Assembly (NCBI GenBank): GCA_050292235.1
Contig: JBNKLG010000054.1
Span: 1 to 17,777 of the forward strand
DNA: 17,777 nucleotides
Origin: JBNKLG01 sp050292235
Lineage (GTDB): Bacteria; Pseudomonadota; Gammaproteobacteria; Chromatiales; Chromatiaceae
Direction: 5' to 3'
The position numbers were made by a program, and so were the translations under genes. This document shows, in pieces, positions 6,950 to 14,646 of the stretch. Positions within the stretch are counted from its first letter, which is position 1. Each line of letters opens with the position of its first letter. The notes under the pieces are model-generated. The model searched no databases. It was not told the origin of the DNA and saw nothing but the letters and a program-made list of their open reading frames with translations.

Positions 6950-7834
6950 TTAGAATTTGCGATCATAGAGGTCGGCCCGAGACGCCAGTCGCGCCAGCTC
7001 CGTCATGGCGGATTCCATGTCCATGCTAGCACGGGGCAGGCTGGTGTCCATTTCGGCAATGGCGGCCATGATGCGGTCGATTTGGGTCATGGCCATCTCA
7101 TTTTGCGCCAGCAGGGTGTCGATCTTGTTGTTTTGGTGAGTCTGTAATTGTAGGCGTTCGTTCAATGAGGCGTACTCCTGCTCATGGGCCTGACTGCGCC
7201 GGGCGAGTTGATCCAGCTCCAGCAGGCGGCGGCGCAGGTGGTCATTGTCGATGGCCCCTAACCCCCGGCGGATGTCGGCGATGCGGGTCAGGTTATCCAG
7301 CCCGGCCAGGAAAACCTCTTCGGTCATGCCCAGATAGCGGCTGTAGGTCAGCTCATTGGGGTTGAGTTTGCGTCCCAGCAGGGTCTGAAAGGCGTCAAAC
7401 TTCTCCTGTAAACGATGTAACTGGATCAGCCCCTGGGATTCGTCCAGAGTCTGCAAGTCCCGCTCCAGTTGTTGCACCGAGGCCTGGGTCTCCTGGGCCA
7501 GCAACTGGTGCATCCGGTGCAGGTAATCGGCGGCATGTTGATCCCGGCGCAAGACCGAATTGTAGAGCCAGCTGCCCAATCCCAGGGAACCCCCAATGGC
7601 AGCTGCCCCGAGAAAGATCAGGCTGGGGCTGAGGAGGGCGGCGGCCAGTCCGCCCAGGATGCCAACACTCACCGGATAGAGTACCAAGGGGTTGAGGGTC
7701 GATTGCTTGAGAATGGCACGGGAGACCGCACCCGGTGAAAAATCGACCTTCTCCCGCTCGACCCGTTCCAGGGCAGGGGGGAGGATGATCTCAGGCGGCG
7801 GCTTGGGTTGTTGGCGCGATTTGTTGGCGAACAC
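6950..7834 (-). CDS. Two-TM membrane protein with long coiled coil (TelA partner)
   Basis: I cannot name a family with confidence. The 294-residue protein has a proline-rich cytoplasmic-type N-terminus (PKPPPEIILPP), two adjacent hydrophobic helices at about 48-68 and 71-91 rich in G and A, then about 200 residues of predicted helix and coiled coil, rich in Q, E, L and R. This plan (membrane hairpin plus coiled coil next to a TelA gene) is reminiscent of XpaC-type proteins, but the sequence similarity is not obvious to me. The start is GTG at 7834 and shares one base with the stop of the preceding gene (TAGTG); GGAG lies 8 nt upstream. It probably anchors or scaffolds TelA at the inner membrane, which is inference from architecture and adjacency. 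Confidence 0.75.
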   Translation of the reverse strand: MFANKSRQQPKPPPEIILPPALERVEREKVDFSPGAVSRAILKQSTLNPLVLYPVSVGILGGLAAALLSPSLIFLGAAAIGGSLGLGSWLYNSVLRRDQHAADYLHRMHQLLAQETQASVQQLERDLQTLDESQGLIQLHRLQEKFDAFQTLLGRKLNPNELTYSRYLGMTEEVFLAGLDNLTRIADIRRGLGAIDNDHLRRRLLELDQLARRSQAHEQEYASLNERLQLQTHQNNKIDTLLAQNEMAMTQIDRIMAAIAEMDTSLPRASMDMESAMTELARLASRADLYDRKF

Positions 7835-9390
7835 TAATAGCGCTCCGTGACCAGAGAGACCTCAACCCGGGGCAGACGGTAACTGTAGGCGCGATCATTC
7901 TCCCCCGGCTGGCGGGGCAGGGGCTGGCTGGCCCCGAAGCCCAGGGCGCGGATGCGATGGCCATCGAGGTTGTAGGTCACCTGAAGATAGCGGGCCACGG
8001 CAGCAGCGCGATTGGCGGAGAGATCCAGATTGGCCTGGGAATCGCCCTTCAGACCGGTGTGGCCTTTGATCAGCAGGCGGAAGTTGGGGTAGTGACGCAG
8101 CTTATCGGCCAGTTGATCCAGTGCCAGTTTGCCGTTGTGATCCAGAATGTCGGCACTGCGGCGGAAGCTGACCGGAGCGACCTTGAGATTGCCCACCTCT
8201 TGCAGATCCTGCCACTGCTGGTCGCTGAGGGCGGAGAAGGATCGGCTGAGGGTATCGCCCGAATTGTCACCTGCTTTGGGGATCATGTAGCCCCCCTGTT
8301 GTTGCACCAAGGTCTTGATGGGGCCACTGTTCAACAGCCGGTAGGGGTCGCCATCGGGCAGGGGGTTGGCGTCGAAATCCCCATTGCCGCGCAGGATCTC
8401 GATGGTGGACCGGATGGTGGCGACCAGCCCCTCTTCGTTCATGCCTGTCGGGCCGCGACCAAACCAGTGCAGGCCATTGTCGGTCAGGGTGGCCCATTGC
8501 ACACCTTTGAACATGGCATCGATCTGGACATCATTGAGATCGGTATGCGCCTTGATCTCGTCATGCAGCAGAGAGGGATGCTCGTGATAGTGGCGCAGGG
8601 AGGCAAACCAGTTTTTCAGAATCAGCCCGGCGATCTGCGGGTTATCTTTGGCGAAATGGCGCTGGATCAGCAGCACATCGACGATGAGCTTGTCGGTATC
8701 CTCACTGCCGATGAGTTTGATGATGCCGGGTTCGGCCAGGGCGCGGCTGACCTCCGGCTCCCAAACCACGGCGGCATCGACCTTGCCCTTGAGCAGTTGC
8801 TTCAGGGCATCGGCAGCCCCATCGCTGGGTTTGGACCAGACGCGGTTTGAGTCTTTGAATAGCCCCAGGTCGAAATGGCTGCTGATCGCCTTGAGCAGAT
8901 GTTCGCTGGGGGAGTTGGGGGTGTAGGCGATCTGCTTGTCACCGAGCTGGCGCAGGGCATTGAGGTTGGGAATCCGATCGGCCCGGGCCACCAGGGCATC
9001 GCCACCCTTGGATTCGTCGATGACGCCGATGATGACGCCGGGGAAATCCGCCTTGGGGCCGTTGAGCACATAGGCATCGACGGTGGCCACCGCCAGCTCC
9101 AGCTCCTTTTTCCCCAGCTTGGCGAAACGACCGGCATAGTCGGCCTGGTCGTCTTCGCACTGGATGCGATAGCCCGCCTGGCGCATGCGCTGGTTCATGT
9201 CGTTAGAGCAGAGCGGGAAATAGCCGATCCAGTTATCGACCCCAATCCGCAGGGTGCCACGGATATCGGCGGCATCGGAGGTGTCCTTCTGCAACTGGTC
9301 TTCAAACAGAGGCAGCAGATAGCGGGCGGCGAGAATCCCCAGCGTGCCAATGACAATGATGATGCTGACCGCCCGGAGATGCGGATTCAT
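7834..9390 (-). CDS. Membrane-anchored substrate-binding-like/OmpA-domain fusion protein
   Basis: A 518-residue protein with an uncleaved-looking N-terminal transmembrane helix (about 8-28) and no typical cleavage site, followed by a periplasmic binding-protein type II domain. That domain runs from TLRIGVDNWIGYFPL (about 46-60), through LAVATVDAYVLNG and VDAAVVWEPEVSRAL, to about residue 340. A C-terminal OmpA-like domain follows at about 405-515. The OmpA domain has the LLIKGHTG...LSANRAAAVARYL core and a GFGASQP end. The arginine that contacts peptidoglycan diaminopimelate is present (about R461), but the usual Asp of GHTD is replaced by Gly (GHTG), so cell-wall binding may be weakened or altered. 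GAGGAT precedes the start and overlaps the stop region of the VWA gene, 9 nt upstream. It has no permease of its own and may present or sense ligand together with the downstream importer. Confidence 0.88.
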   Translation of the reverse strand: MNPHLRAVSIIIVIGTLGILAARYLLPLFEDQLQKDTSDAADIRGTLRIGVDNWIGYFPLCSNDMNQRMRQAGYRIQCEDDQADYAGRFAKLGKKELELAVATVDAYVLNGPKADFPGVIIGVIDESKGGDALVARADRIPNLNALRQLGDKQIAYTPNSPSEHLLKAISSHFDLGLFKDSNRVWSKPSDGAADALKQLLKGKVDAAVVWEPEVSRALAEPGIIKLIGSEDTDKLIVDVLLIQRHFAKDNPQIAGLILKNWFASLRHYHEHPSLLHDEIKAHTDLNDVQIDAMFKGVQWATLTDNGLHWFGRGPTGMNEEGLVATIRSTIEILRGNGDFDANPLPDGDPYRLLNSGPIKTLVQQQGGYMIPKAGDNSGDTLSRSFSALSDQQWQDLQEVGNLKVAPVSFRRSADILDHNGKLALDQLADKLRHYPNFRLLIKGHTGLKGDSQANLDLSANRAAAVARYLQVTYNLDGHRIRALGFGASQPLPRQPGENDRAYSYRLPRVEVSLVTERY

Positions 9391-9399
9391 GGGCGATCC

Positions 9400-10218
9400 T
9401 CAGGGTTTGAACTGGTCGACGGCGAAGGCCGGGGCCTCGGCCAGTACGCTGTCCAATCCCCGGCGCAGGCTTTCCGGATCGGTGGCTGAGCGGTAGTAGA
9501 GCCGCTTGGGTTGATTCAGCACGTCATGGCTGCGGATACAAAAGCCGATGGTATGCAGAACCACGGGGGATTCCTCCAGAATACGATCCACCATGCGGCT
9601 GGGCTCCTGGCCATCGCTGGCCAGTCCGTCCGTAACCATCACCAGATGATATTCGCCGTAGCCCTGTTGGCGTTGCCCCTGAGTCAGCAGCTTCTGATAG
9701 CCGAACTTGAGGGCGTCTTTCAGCGGGGTGCCGCCGCTGGGTCTGATGGTTCTGAGTTGATCCAGGCCCGTGCTGTTGCTGGGGCCTAAGGGGCGCAGTT
9801 CCCTGAGCTGGGAATTGATGAACACCGCCAGACCGAAATTGGCCTCTTTCGGCAGATTTTGGGCAAAGGTCGAGACCGCATCCACAGCGACTTCGATCTT
9901 GCGCTTGCTGCCGGAGCAGTTGTTCTCGCCCATGCTGCCGGAGCCATCCAGAATGAGGTAGTAGTTGCTGGTGGTCAGATCCTTGGTGTCTGGGGTTGCA
10001 CTCTTGTCGCTGGCAGGTGGCCAGGAGTTCTCAGGCCGCAGGGCATAGGCAGGCTTTTGATGAGCGGCCGGTTGCGCCTGAGTCGGTTGTGGGTGATTCG
10101 AGGGGGCAGCGCTCGGCGGGTTGGAGGTCGAGCTATCCGGGCTGAAAAAGTTGTAGGCCAGATAGCAGGCTACCGCAAAGGTAATGAGGTTGGGGACGAC
10201 AGATTTTTTTTTCGCCAT
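9400..10218 (-). CDS. Membrane-anchored VWA-domain protein
   Basis: This 272-residue protein has a basic N-terminus (MAKKK), one transmembrane helix at about 9-26, a proline/serine/alanine-rich linker (about 28-80), then a von Willebrand factor A domain. The metal-ion-dependent adhesion site is complete: DGSGSMG (D91, S93, S95), the threonine in GGTPL (T164) and the aspartate in VTDG (D197). The charge pattern places the VWA domain in the periplasm. A few cysteines in and after the domain could form disulfides. VWA domains mediate metal-dependent protein contacts; the likely partners are the two OmpA fusions encoded on either side. AGGAG lies 9 nt before the start. It lies 44 nt after the first fusion gene and 9 nt before the second. 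Confidence 0.88.
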   Translation of the reverse strand: MAKKKSVVPNLITFAVACYLAYNFFSPDSSTSNPPSAAPSNHPQPTQAQPAAHQKPAYALRPENSWPPASDKSATPDTKDLTTSNYYLILDGSGSMGENNCSGSKRKIEVAVDAVSTFAQNLPKEANFGLAVFINSQLRELRPLGPSNSTGLDQLRTIRPSGGTPLKDALKFGYQKLLTQGQRQQGYGEYHLVMVTDGLASDGQEPSRMVDRILEESPVVLHTIGFCIRSHDVLNQPKRLYYRSATDPESLRRGLDSVLAEAPAFAVDQFKP

Positions 10219-10262
10219 GGGTGAGACTCCTGGTTGCCAAGGTCAGACTGAAACAGCCGCTG

Positions 10263-11990
10263 TTATAAGGGGCTGAATACCGAGGATTCGGCCTCGACCT
10301 GCAAGACCCGGAACACCACGCGCATGTTGTCGCGCCACTCCTTTTCCGACTTGGGCGGGCAGGGGTCCTGACCGCAGAGACCGTTGCGGGGCTGACTGAT
10401 GCCATGTCCAACCAGGGCAAATTGGGAAGGATCCAGGGTCACGCCCTGGCTCTGGGCATAGCTGATGATGCTGTCCCGTACTGCATTGGCCCGGGACAGG
10501 CTGAGGTTTTTGGCCGACTGTTTGATGCGACCCAGCACCACTTCAGGCTGTCCGGCCTTTTTCTTTTTCAGATAGCCCAAAGGATCGCTATGGCCCTCGA
10601 CGGTAATCAGGGCACCGCCGTAGGTGGCGGCAAACTCGATTACCTTGGCGAAGGCATCCTGGTAAAGATCGACGCTGAAGCTGTTTTGATTGGGGGCGAA
10701 GAAGATCTCGAAGGAGAAGAGTTCGCCCTCACCCAGGGTGCCCTGCTGTTGTTTGCGCTGTACCACGGCAGCAACCTGCTGTTGGTCGAAACGGGTTTGG
10801 CTGGTTTTGGCGGTCTGGGTCAGCCCGGATTTGAACTGATCGTAGGACCAGCCCGCATTGCTCAAGGGGGTTGGTTGGCTGATCAGCCCCAGTTGCTGGA
10901 AGGTTTTCTGGTTCTCCGCGGTCAGTCGCTGGGCCGAACGGGGGAAGCTGGTATTGGCGAAGAAATCCACATTGCCCTGCCAGCCAACGAAGGTGGCGTC
11001 GGCATAAAGCCCTTCGGCATCGGCGGTTGCCTGGGGGCTGTCCAACAGGATCTTGGCAGCAGCGGTGGTCATCTGCCGGTAGGCCGCACCCTGGGATTGT
11101 TTGTCACGGAACAGTTTCTGTACCGCTTCCTGGCCCTGTAGCAGGCCGCGAACAAAGGCCTCAACCTTGGGGCGATTGGCCTGTAGATAGTCGGAGCGCA
11201 CCGCATAGACATCGGCAATGATGCGGTTGGCGGTGCGGGTGGAGAGCAGAATCCGCGCACCCTTGACCGAATCCTCGGCACCACTGCCAACGGTGCCACC
11301 AGAGGTCAGCTGCATGGCATCGGGGGTGATGACCATGGCGGCATCGACATCGGCCTGGTGCAAAGCGGCGCCAGGGGTGTTGTCAGAGCCGGTCAGATCG
11401 GCCAGCCAGCGCAGTTTGACATCCTTGGGGGATAGCCCGGCGTCAGCCAGGAGTTTGCTCAGATAGGCCACATGGGGGCCATAGGCCTGGAGGGCGATGG
11501 TCTTGCCTTTGAGGTCTTTGGCGCTGTGGATGCCGGGCTTCACCACCATGGCATCGCCGCCGGTCGACCAGGTCATCTGATAGATCAATACCGGCTTGGT
11601 GCGGGGATCGCGGGAGAGGGTTTCCACTGCCATGTTCATCATACCCATGGTGCCGCGCAGATAGGGCGAACGGCCAGAAAGGTAATCCTTCAACTGTTCG
11701 CTGAACACATCCTTGCGTACCAGTTGCAGATTCAGTTCCAGCTTACCAAAGGTGCTGTTGCCTGTGGTGCGGGTGTTGTCCCCATTGGCGTGGATGGTGG
11801 CGATATCCCCGCCCCAGGTGATGATGGGGACCTGAACCGGCGTTTGCGTGCTGACATCCCGGATTGTGGTCTGGCTTAGTGTCTGGGTAAAAGGTGGTGC
11901 ATCGATGTACTGAGGGGCGGCTTGAACATGGCTGCTGAAGCTGAGCCAGGCAAAGCCACTGAGGAAAAGGCCAAAGAAAGGAATACGCAT
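10263..11990 (-). CDS. Exported substrate-binding-like/OmpA-domain fusion protein
   Basis: First gene of the operon, 575 residues from the chosen ATG. It begins with a signal peptide (MRIPFFGLFLSGFAWLSFSS, cleavage near VQA-AP); an ATG 12 codons earlier would bury it, and AAGGAA sits correctly before 11990. A periplasmic binding-protein type II domain covers about 50-380 (SKDLKGKTIALQAYGPHV-like motif at 157-174, DVDAAMVITPDAMQL at 214-228). A C-terminal OmpA-like domain covers about 425-565 with VEGHSDPLG (D469) and LSLSRANAV (R500), so both residues expected for peptidoglycan binding are present. An insertion rich in lysine (about 474-490) lies inside the OmpA domain, and two cysteines near 539-544 may pair. 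It should be a periplasmic protein tethered to the cell wall. It is paralogous in design to the second fusion but lacks the membrane anchor. Confidence 0.88.
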   Translation of the reverse strand: MRIPFFGLFLSGFAWLSFSSHVQAAPQYIDAPPFTQTLSQTTIRDVSTQTPVQVPIITWGGDIATIHANGDNTRTTGNSTFGKLELNLQLVRKDVFSEQLKDYLSGRSPYLRGTMGMMNMAVETLSRDPRTKPVLIYQMTWSTGGDAMVVKPGIHSAKDLKGKTIALQAYGPHVAYLSKLLADAGLSPKDVKLRWLADLTGSDNTPGAALHQADVDAAMVITPDAMQLTSGGTVGSGAEDSVKGARILLSTRTANRIIADVYAVRSDYLQANRPKVEAFVRGLLQGQEAVQKLFRDKQSQGAAYRQMTTAAAKILLDSPQATADAEGLYADATFVGWQGNVDFFANTSFPRSAQRLTAENQKTFQQLGLISQPTPLSNAGWSYDQFKSGLTQTAKTSQTRFDQQQVAAVVQRKQQQGTLGEGELFSFEIFFAPNQNSFSVDLYQDAFAKVIEFAATYGGALITVEGHSDPLGYLKKKKAGQPEVVLGRIKQSAKNLSLSRANAVRDSIISYAQSQGVTLDPSQFALVGHGISQPRNGLCGQDPCPPKSEKEWRDNMRVVFRVLQVEAESSVFSPL

Positions 11991-12026
11991 CGTAATTCCT
12001 TCAGAATGAGGATGGTCTTGCCACAC

Positions 12027-12054
12027 ATCTTAACGCGAGCGGAAAAGAGTACAA
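12027..12054 (-). promoter_or_regulatory. Candidate sigma-70-type promoter of the eight-gene operon
   Basis: On the minus strand TTGTAC (12049-12054) and TAAGAT (12027-12032) are separated by 16 nt, giving partial matches to -35 and -10 boxes. Transcription would begin near 12020, about 30 nt before the first start codon. The divergent intergenic region of only 143 nt must hold the control signals for both directions. The match is moderate and no sigma-54 element is seen. Confidence 0.35.
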
Positions 12055-12066
12055 AACGGCATAGGG

Positions 12067-12082
12067 TTCGGCTTTTGCCGAA
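12067..12082. promoter_or_regulatory. Perfect 16-bp palindrome in the divergent promoter region
   Basis: TTCGGCTTTTGCCGAA is a perfect inverted repeat (6-bp arms, 4-nt centre) between the divergent operon and the AAA+ gene. Its position, upstream of the candidate operon promoter and just before a possible plus-strand -10 (TATGCT, 12091-12096), suits a regulator binding site controlling both sides. It could also simply be a small RNA hairpin; no run of T follows it. Confidence 0.4.
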
Positions 12083-12133
12083 AATGGGGATATGCTTTGC
12101 CTCAGTTTTTCATTAACTCCTGATACGCTAGCT

Positions 12134-13612
12134 ATGAATGATCTCAAGGATCTGGAACTCATCATTGCCTCGGGCAACCCCATTGTCCTGATCGAAACCC
12201 ACGAAGAGAAAAGGGTTGAGGCCCTGTTTGCCCGGCTGGCGGTACGGTTGAACCGCTCCCTCTATCGTTGGTCGGTTGCCACGGGGCTGGCACGGATTGA
12301 TCTGGTGGAGCCACCGCCGCCCCCTGAAGCTCAACAGCAACCGACAGAGGTGCTCTCCCATATCCTGCGTACCCGGGAGCCGGGGCTTTACCTCTTCTAT
12401 GACATTCACCATTGGGTGGACGATCCTACGACATTGCGACTGATGCGCGAGGTGGGACAGAACCACAATCGGGTGTCCCATACCCTGGTGATGGTGTCAC
12501 CCAAGCTGGAGACCCCTCTGGAGCTACGCACCCTGGCGACCCGGTTCGATCTGGCCCTGCCGGGTCGCGAGGAGCTGGAGGCACTCATCTATGAAGAGGC
12601 CCATCAATGGGGGAAACAGCATCGCAAACGGGCCCAGGCCAGTACCAAAGTGATCAAGATGATGATCAACAATCTGCTGGGGCTGACCATGCCCGACGCC
12701 CGCCGTCTGGTGCGCCAGTCCATTTACGATGACGGTATCCTGAGCGAAGAGGACATCGACGAGGTCAAACGCGCCAAATACAAGCTGCTGGATCAGGGCG
12801 GCGTGCTGGCATTCGAGACCGATACGGCCCGTTTTGCCGATGTGGCAGGGCTGGCCCACCTCAAAGGGTGGCTGGCGGCGCGTCGAAAGGTCTTTATCGA
12901 TGACGACACCCCGCCGGGACTGGATCCGCCCAAGGGCATCCTGCTGTTGGGCGTGCAGGGCGGTGGCAAAAGTCTGGCCGCCAAATCCGTGGCCGGGGCC
13001 TGGGGGCTGCCGCTGTTGCGGCTCGACTTCGGCACCCTCTACAACAAATACTACGGCGAGACCGAGCGCAACCTGCGGGATTCCCTCCGTACCGCTGAGA
13101 TCATGGCGCCCTCAGTGCTTTGGATCGACGAGATCGAAAAGGGGCTGTCTGGCGATGAGGACAGCGGTCCCGCCAAACGTGTGCTGGGTACTCTGCTGAC
13201 CTGGATGGCAGAACGCAGTGCCAAAGTCTTCCTGGTAGCTACGGCCAACGACATCGAATCCCTGCCGCCGGAATTGCTGCGCAAAGGTCGTTTCGATGAG
13301 ATTTTCTTTGTTGATCTGCCCAAACCCGAGGTGCGCGAAGTGATCTTCGAGATCCATTTGCGCAAAAGGGCACAGGACCCGACCGCCTTTGATCTCAACG
13401 TTCTGGCGACGGCAGCCGAAGGCTTTACCGGTGCCGAGATTGAACAGGCGGTGGTCTCTGCCCTTTACAGCGCCCATGCTCAGGAGACCCCCCTGAATAC
13501 CGAGCATGTGTTGGCCGAGATCAGCAAGACCAGACCCTTGTCGGTGGTGATGGCGGAAAAGATCGCCTATCTGCGCGCCTGGGCGGCAGAACGCACGGTG
13601 TCGGCAGATTAA
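12134..13612 (+). CDS. AAA+ ATPase of the Ycf46 type
   Basis: A 492-residue cytoplasmic ATPase. The N-terminal ~230 residues form the extension seen in Ycf46-like proteins, beginning LKDLELIIASGNPIVLIETHEE. The C-terminal AAA+ module has Walker A GVQGGGKS (273-280), a pore-loop-like YNKYYGETERNLR segment (303-315), Walker B VLWIDEIEKG (328-337), sensor 1 in VATAND (N372) and the arginine-finger region LLRKGRFDEIFFVDLP (381-396). A helical lid with sensor-2-type GFTGAEIEQAV follows. The start at 12134 fits the family N-terminus, though no good ribosome binding site is visible; a start at 12092 would add an unrelated 14 residues. Ycf46 is linked in cyanobacteria to photosynthesis regulation, but its function elsewhere is unknown. 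Divergent placement next to the VWA/TelA operon suggests a functional partnership, as AAA+ and VWA proteins often act in pairs. Confidence 0.9.
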   Translation: MNDLKDLELIIASGNPIVLIETHEEKRVEALFARLAVRLNRSLYRWSVATGLARIDLVEPPPPPEAQQQPTEVLSHILRTREPGLYLFYDIHHWVDDPTTLRLMREVGQNHNRVSHTLVMVSPKLETPLELRTLATRFDLALPGREELEALIYEEAHQWGKQHRKRAQASTKVIKMMINNLLGLTMPDARRLVRQSIYDDGILSEEDIDEVKRAKYKLLDQGGVLAFETDTARFADVAGLAHLKGWLAARRKVFIDDDTPPGLDPPKGILLLGVQGGGKSLAAKSVAGAWGLPLLRLDFGTLYNKYYGETERNLRDSLRTAEIMAPSVLWIDEIEKGLSGDEDSGPAKRVLGTLLTWMAERSAKVFLVATANDIESLPPELLRKGRFDEIFFVDLPKPEVREVIFEIHLRKRAQDPTAFDLNVLATAAEGFTGAEIEQAVVSALYSAHAQETPLNTEHVLAEISKTRPLSVVMAEKIAYLRAWAAERTVSAD

Positions 13613-13683
13613 AGTGATGCTTGGCTTGACGCAGGTGACAAAGGCAGTAGAGTTATCCATTTTACTGAGGATGGGCAAGGCCA

Positions 13684-14541
13684 ATGGCGATTGACGCAGC
13701 AGAAGTGCCCGGTCTGGTCGAAAAGATGCCTGCCTTTCCTCAGGGTGTGACCAAAGTATTGGATCTGGCCTCTCGGGCCGATTGTGCCCCCAAATCCCTG
13801 GTCCAGGTGATTGAGCATGACCCGGTGATGACCATGAAGGTGCTCAAGCTGGTCAATTCCGCCTATTTCGGCCTGTCGCGTCCCATTAATTCCATCAACC
13901 ACGGCGTGGTTTACGTCGGTATCAATACCATCAAAAACCTCGCACTCTCTATTGCTGCCATTGGCATGTTGCCAAAGACCAATAAGGCCGGGTTTGATAT
14001 GAATCAGTTTCTGGCCCACTCTCTGGGCGTGGCTTCGGTAGCCAAACGACTGGCCACCCGGCTTGGAGTGCCCGACAAAGACGCAACGGATTTCTTTGTG
14101 GCCGGGCTGTTGCACGATTTCGGCAAGGTGGTGTTGGCACAGTTCAAACCCGAGGAGCTGCGCCGATCTCTGGATCAGGCCGCCGATCAGGCCCGCAGTC
14201 TGCATGAGGTCGAGATTGAAACCCATGGCGTGAGCCATGCGGAGATCGGCGGCAGTCTGGCAGAGGTCTGGAAGCTTCCCCTGAGTCTGTCCCATGCCAT
14301 TCGTCATCACCATGATCCTGAACAGGGGGTGAAAGAGGGCGATGTCGGCATGTGCGAAGCGGTCTTTGCCGCCAACCAGATCGTGCGTTCCCTGAATTTT
14401 GGTGATTCGGGCAACCCATTGATTGAGGACTTTCCACCAGCAGTTTCATCACGTCTTGGTGCAGGTCTGCCAGGCCTGATGGCCGAACTGGGCGACCTCA
14501 GTGGAGAGATGGAAAAGGCGCGTTCTTTTTCACAGCTATAA
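13684..14541 (+). CDS. HDOD-domain signalling protein
   Basis: A 285-residue cytoplasmic protein made almost entirely of an HDOD domain. It starts VEKMPAFPQGVTKVLDLAS, with the characteristic IEHDPVMTMKVLKLVNSAYFG (43-63), VGINTIKNLALSIA (78-91) and an HD-type motif GLLHDFGKVVL (141-151), plus IRHHHDPE further on. HDOD proteins are regulators in signal transduction, chemotaxis and cell-cycle pathways and usually lack phosphohydrolase activity; an HD pair is retained here, so activity cannot be excluded. The start has a modest AAGG just upstream. It follows the AAA+ gene by 71 nt in the same direction and could be read through from it, or be headed by its own weak promoter. No receiver or output domain is fused. 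Confidence 0.9.
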   Translation: MAIDAAEVPGLVEKMPAFPQGVTKVLDLASRADCAPKSLVQVIEHDPVMTMKVLKLVNSAYFGLSRPINSINHGVVYVGINTIKNLALSIAAIGMLPKTNKAGFDMNQFLAHSLGVASVAKRLATRLGVPDKDATDFFVAGLLHDFGKVVLAQFKPEELRRSLDQAADQARSLHEVEIETHGVSHAEIGGSLAEVWKLPLSLSHAIRHHHDPEQGVKEGDVGMCEAVFAANQIVRSLNFGDSGNPLIEDFPPAVSSRLGAGLPGLMAELGDLSGEMEKARSFSQL

Positions 14542-14646
14542 TGATAAGTTTGATGATGGATATCGAGCCCTACATAATGGCTCATAAATTCTGGCTTTCA
14601 TGCCCAGTGGATCTCTGTTTCCTATCAGTGGCCAAGGATACATAGC

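Noticed and set aside
14541..14646. Possible terminator after the HDOD gene (GAGCC...GGCTC)
   Set aside because: The stem is only 5 bp and no run of T follows it.
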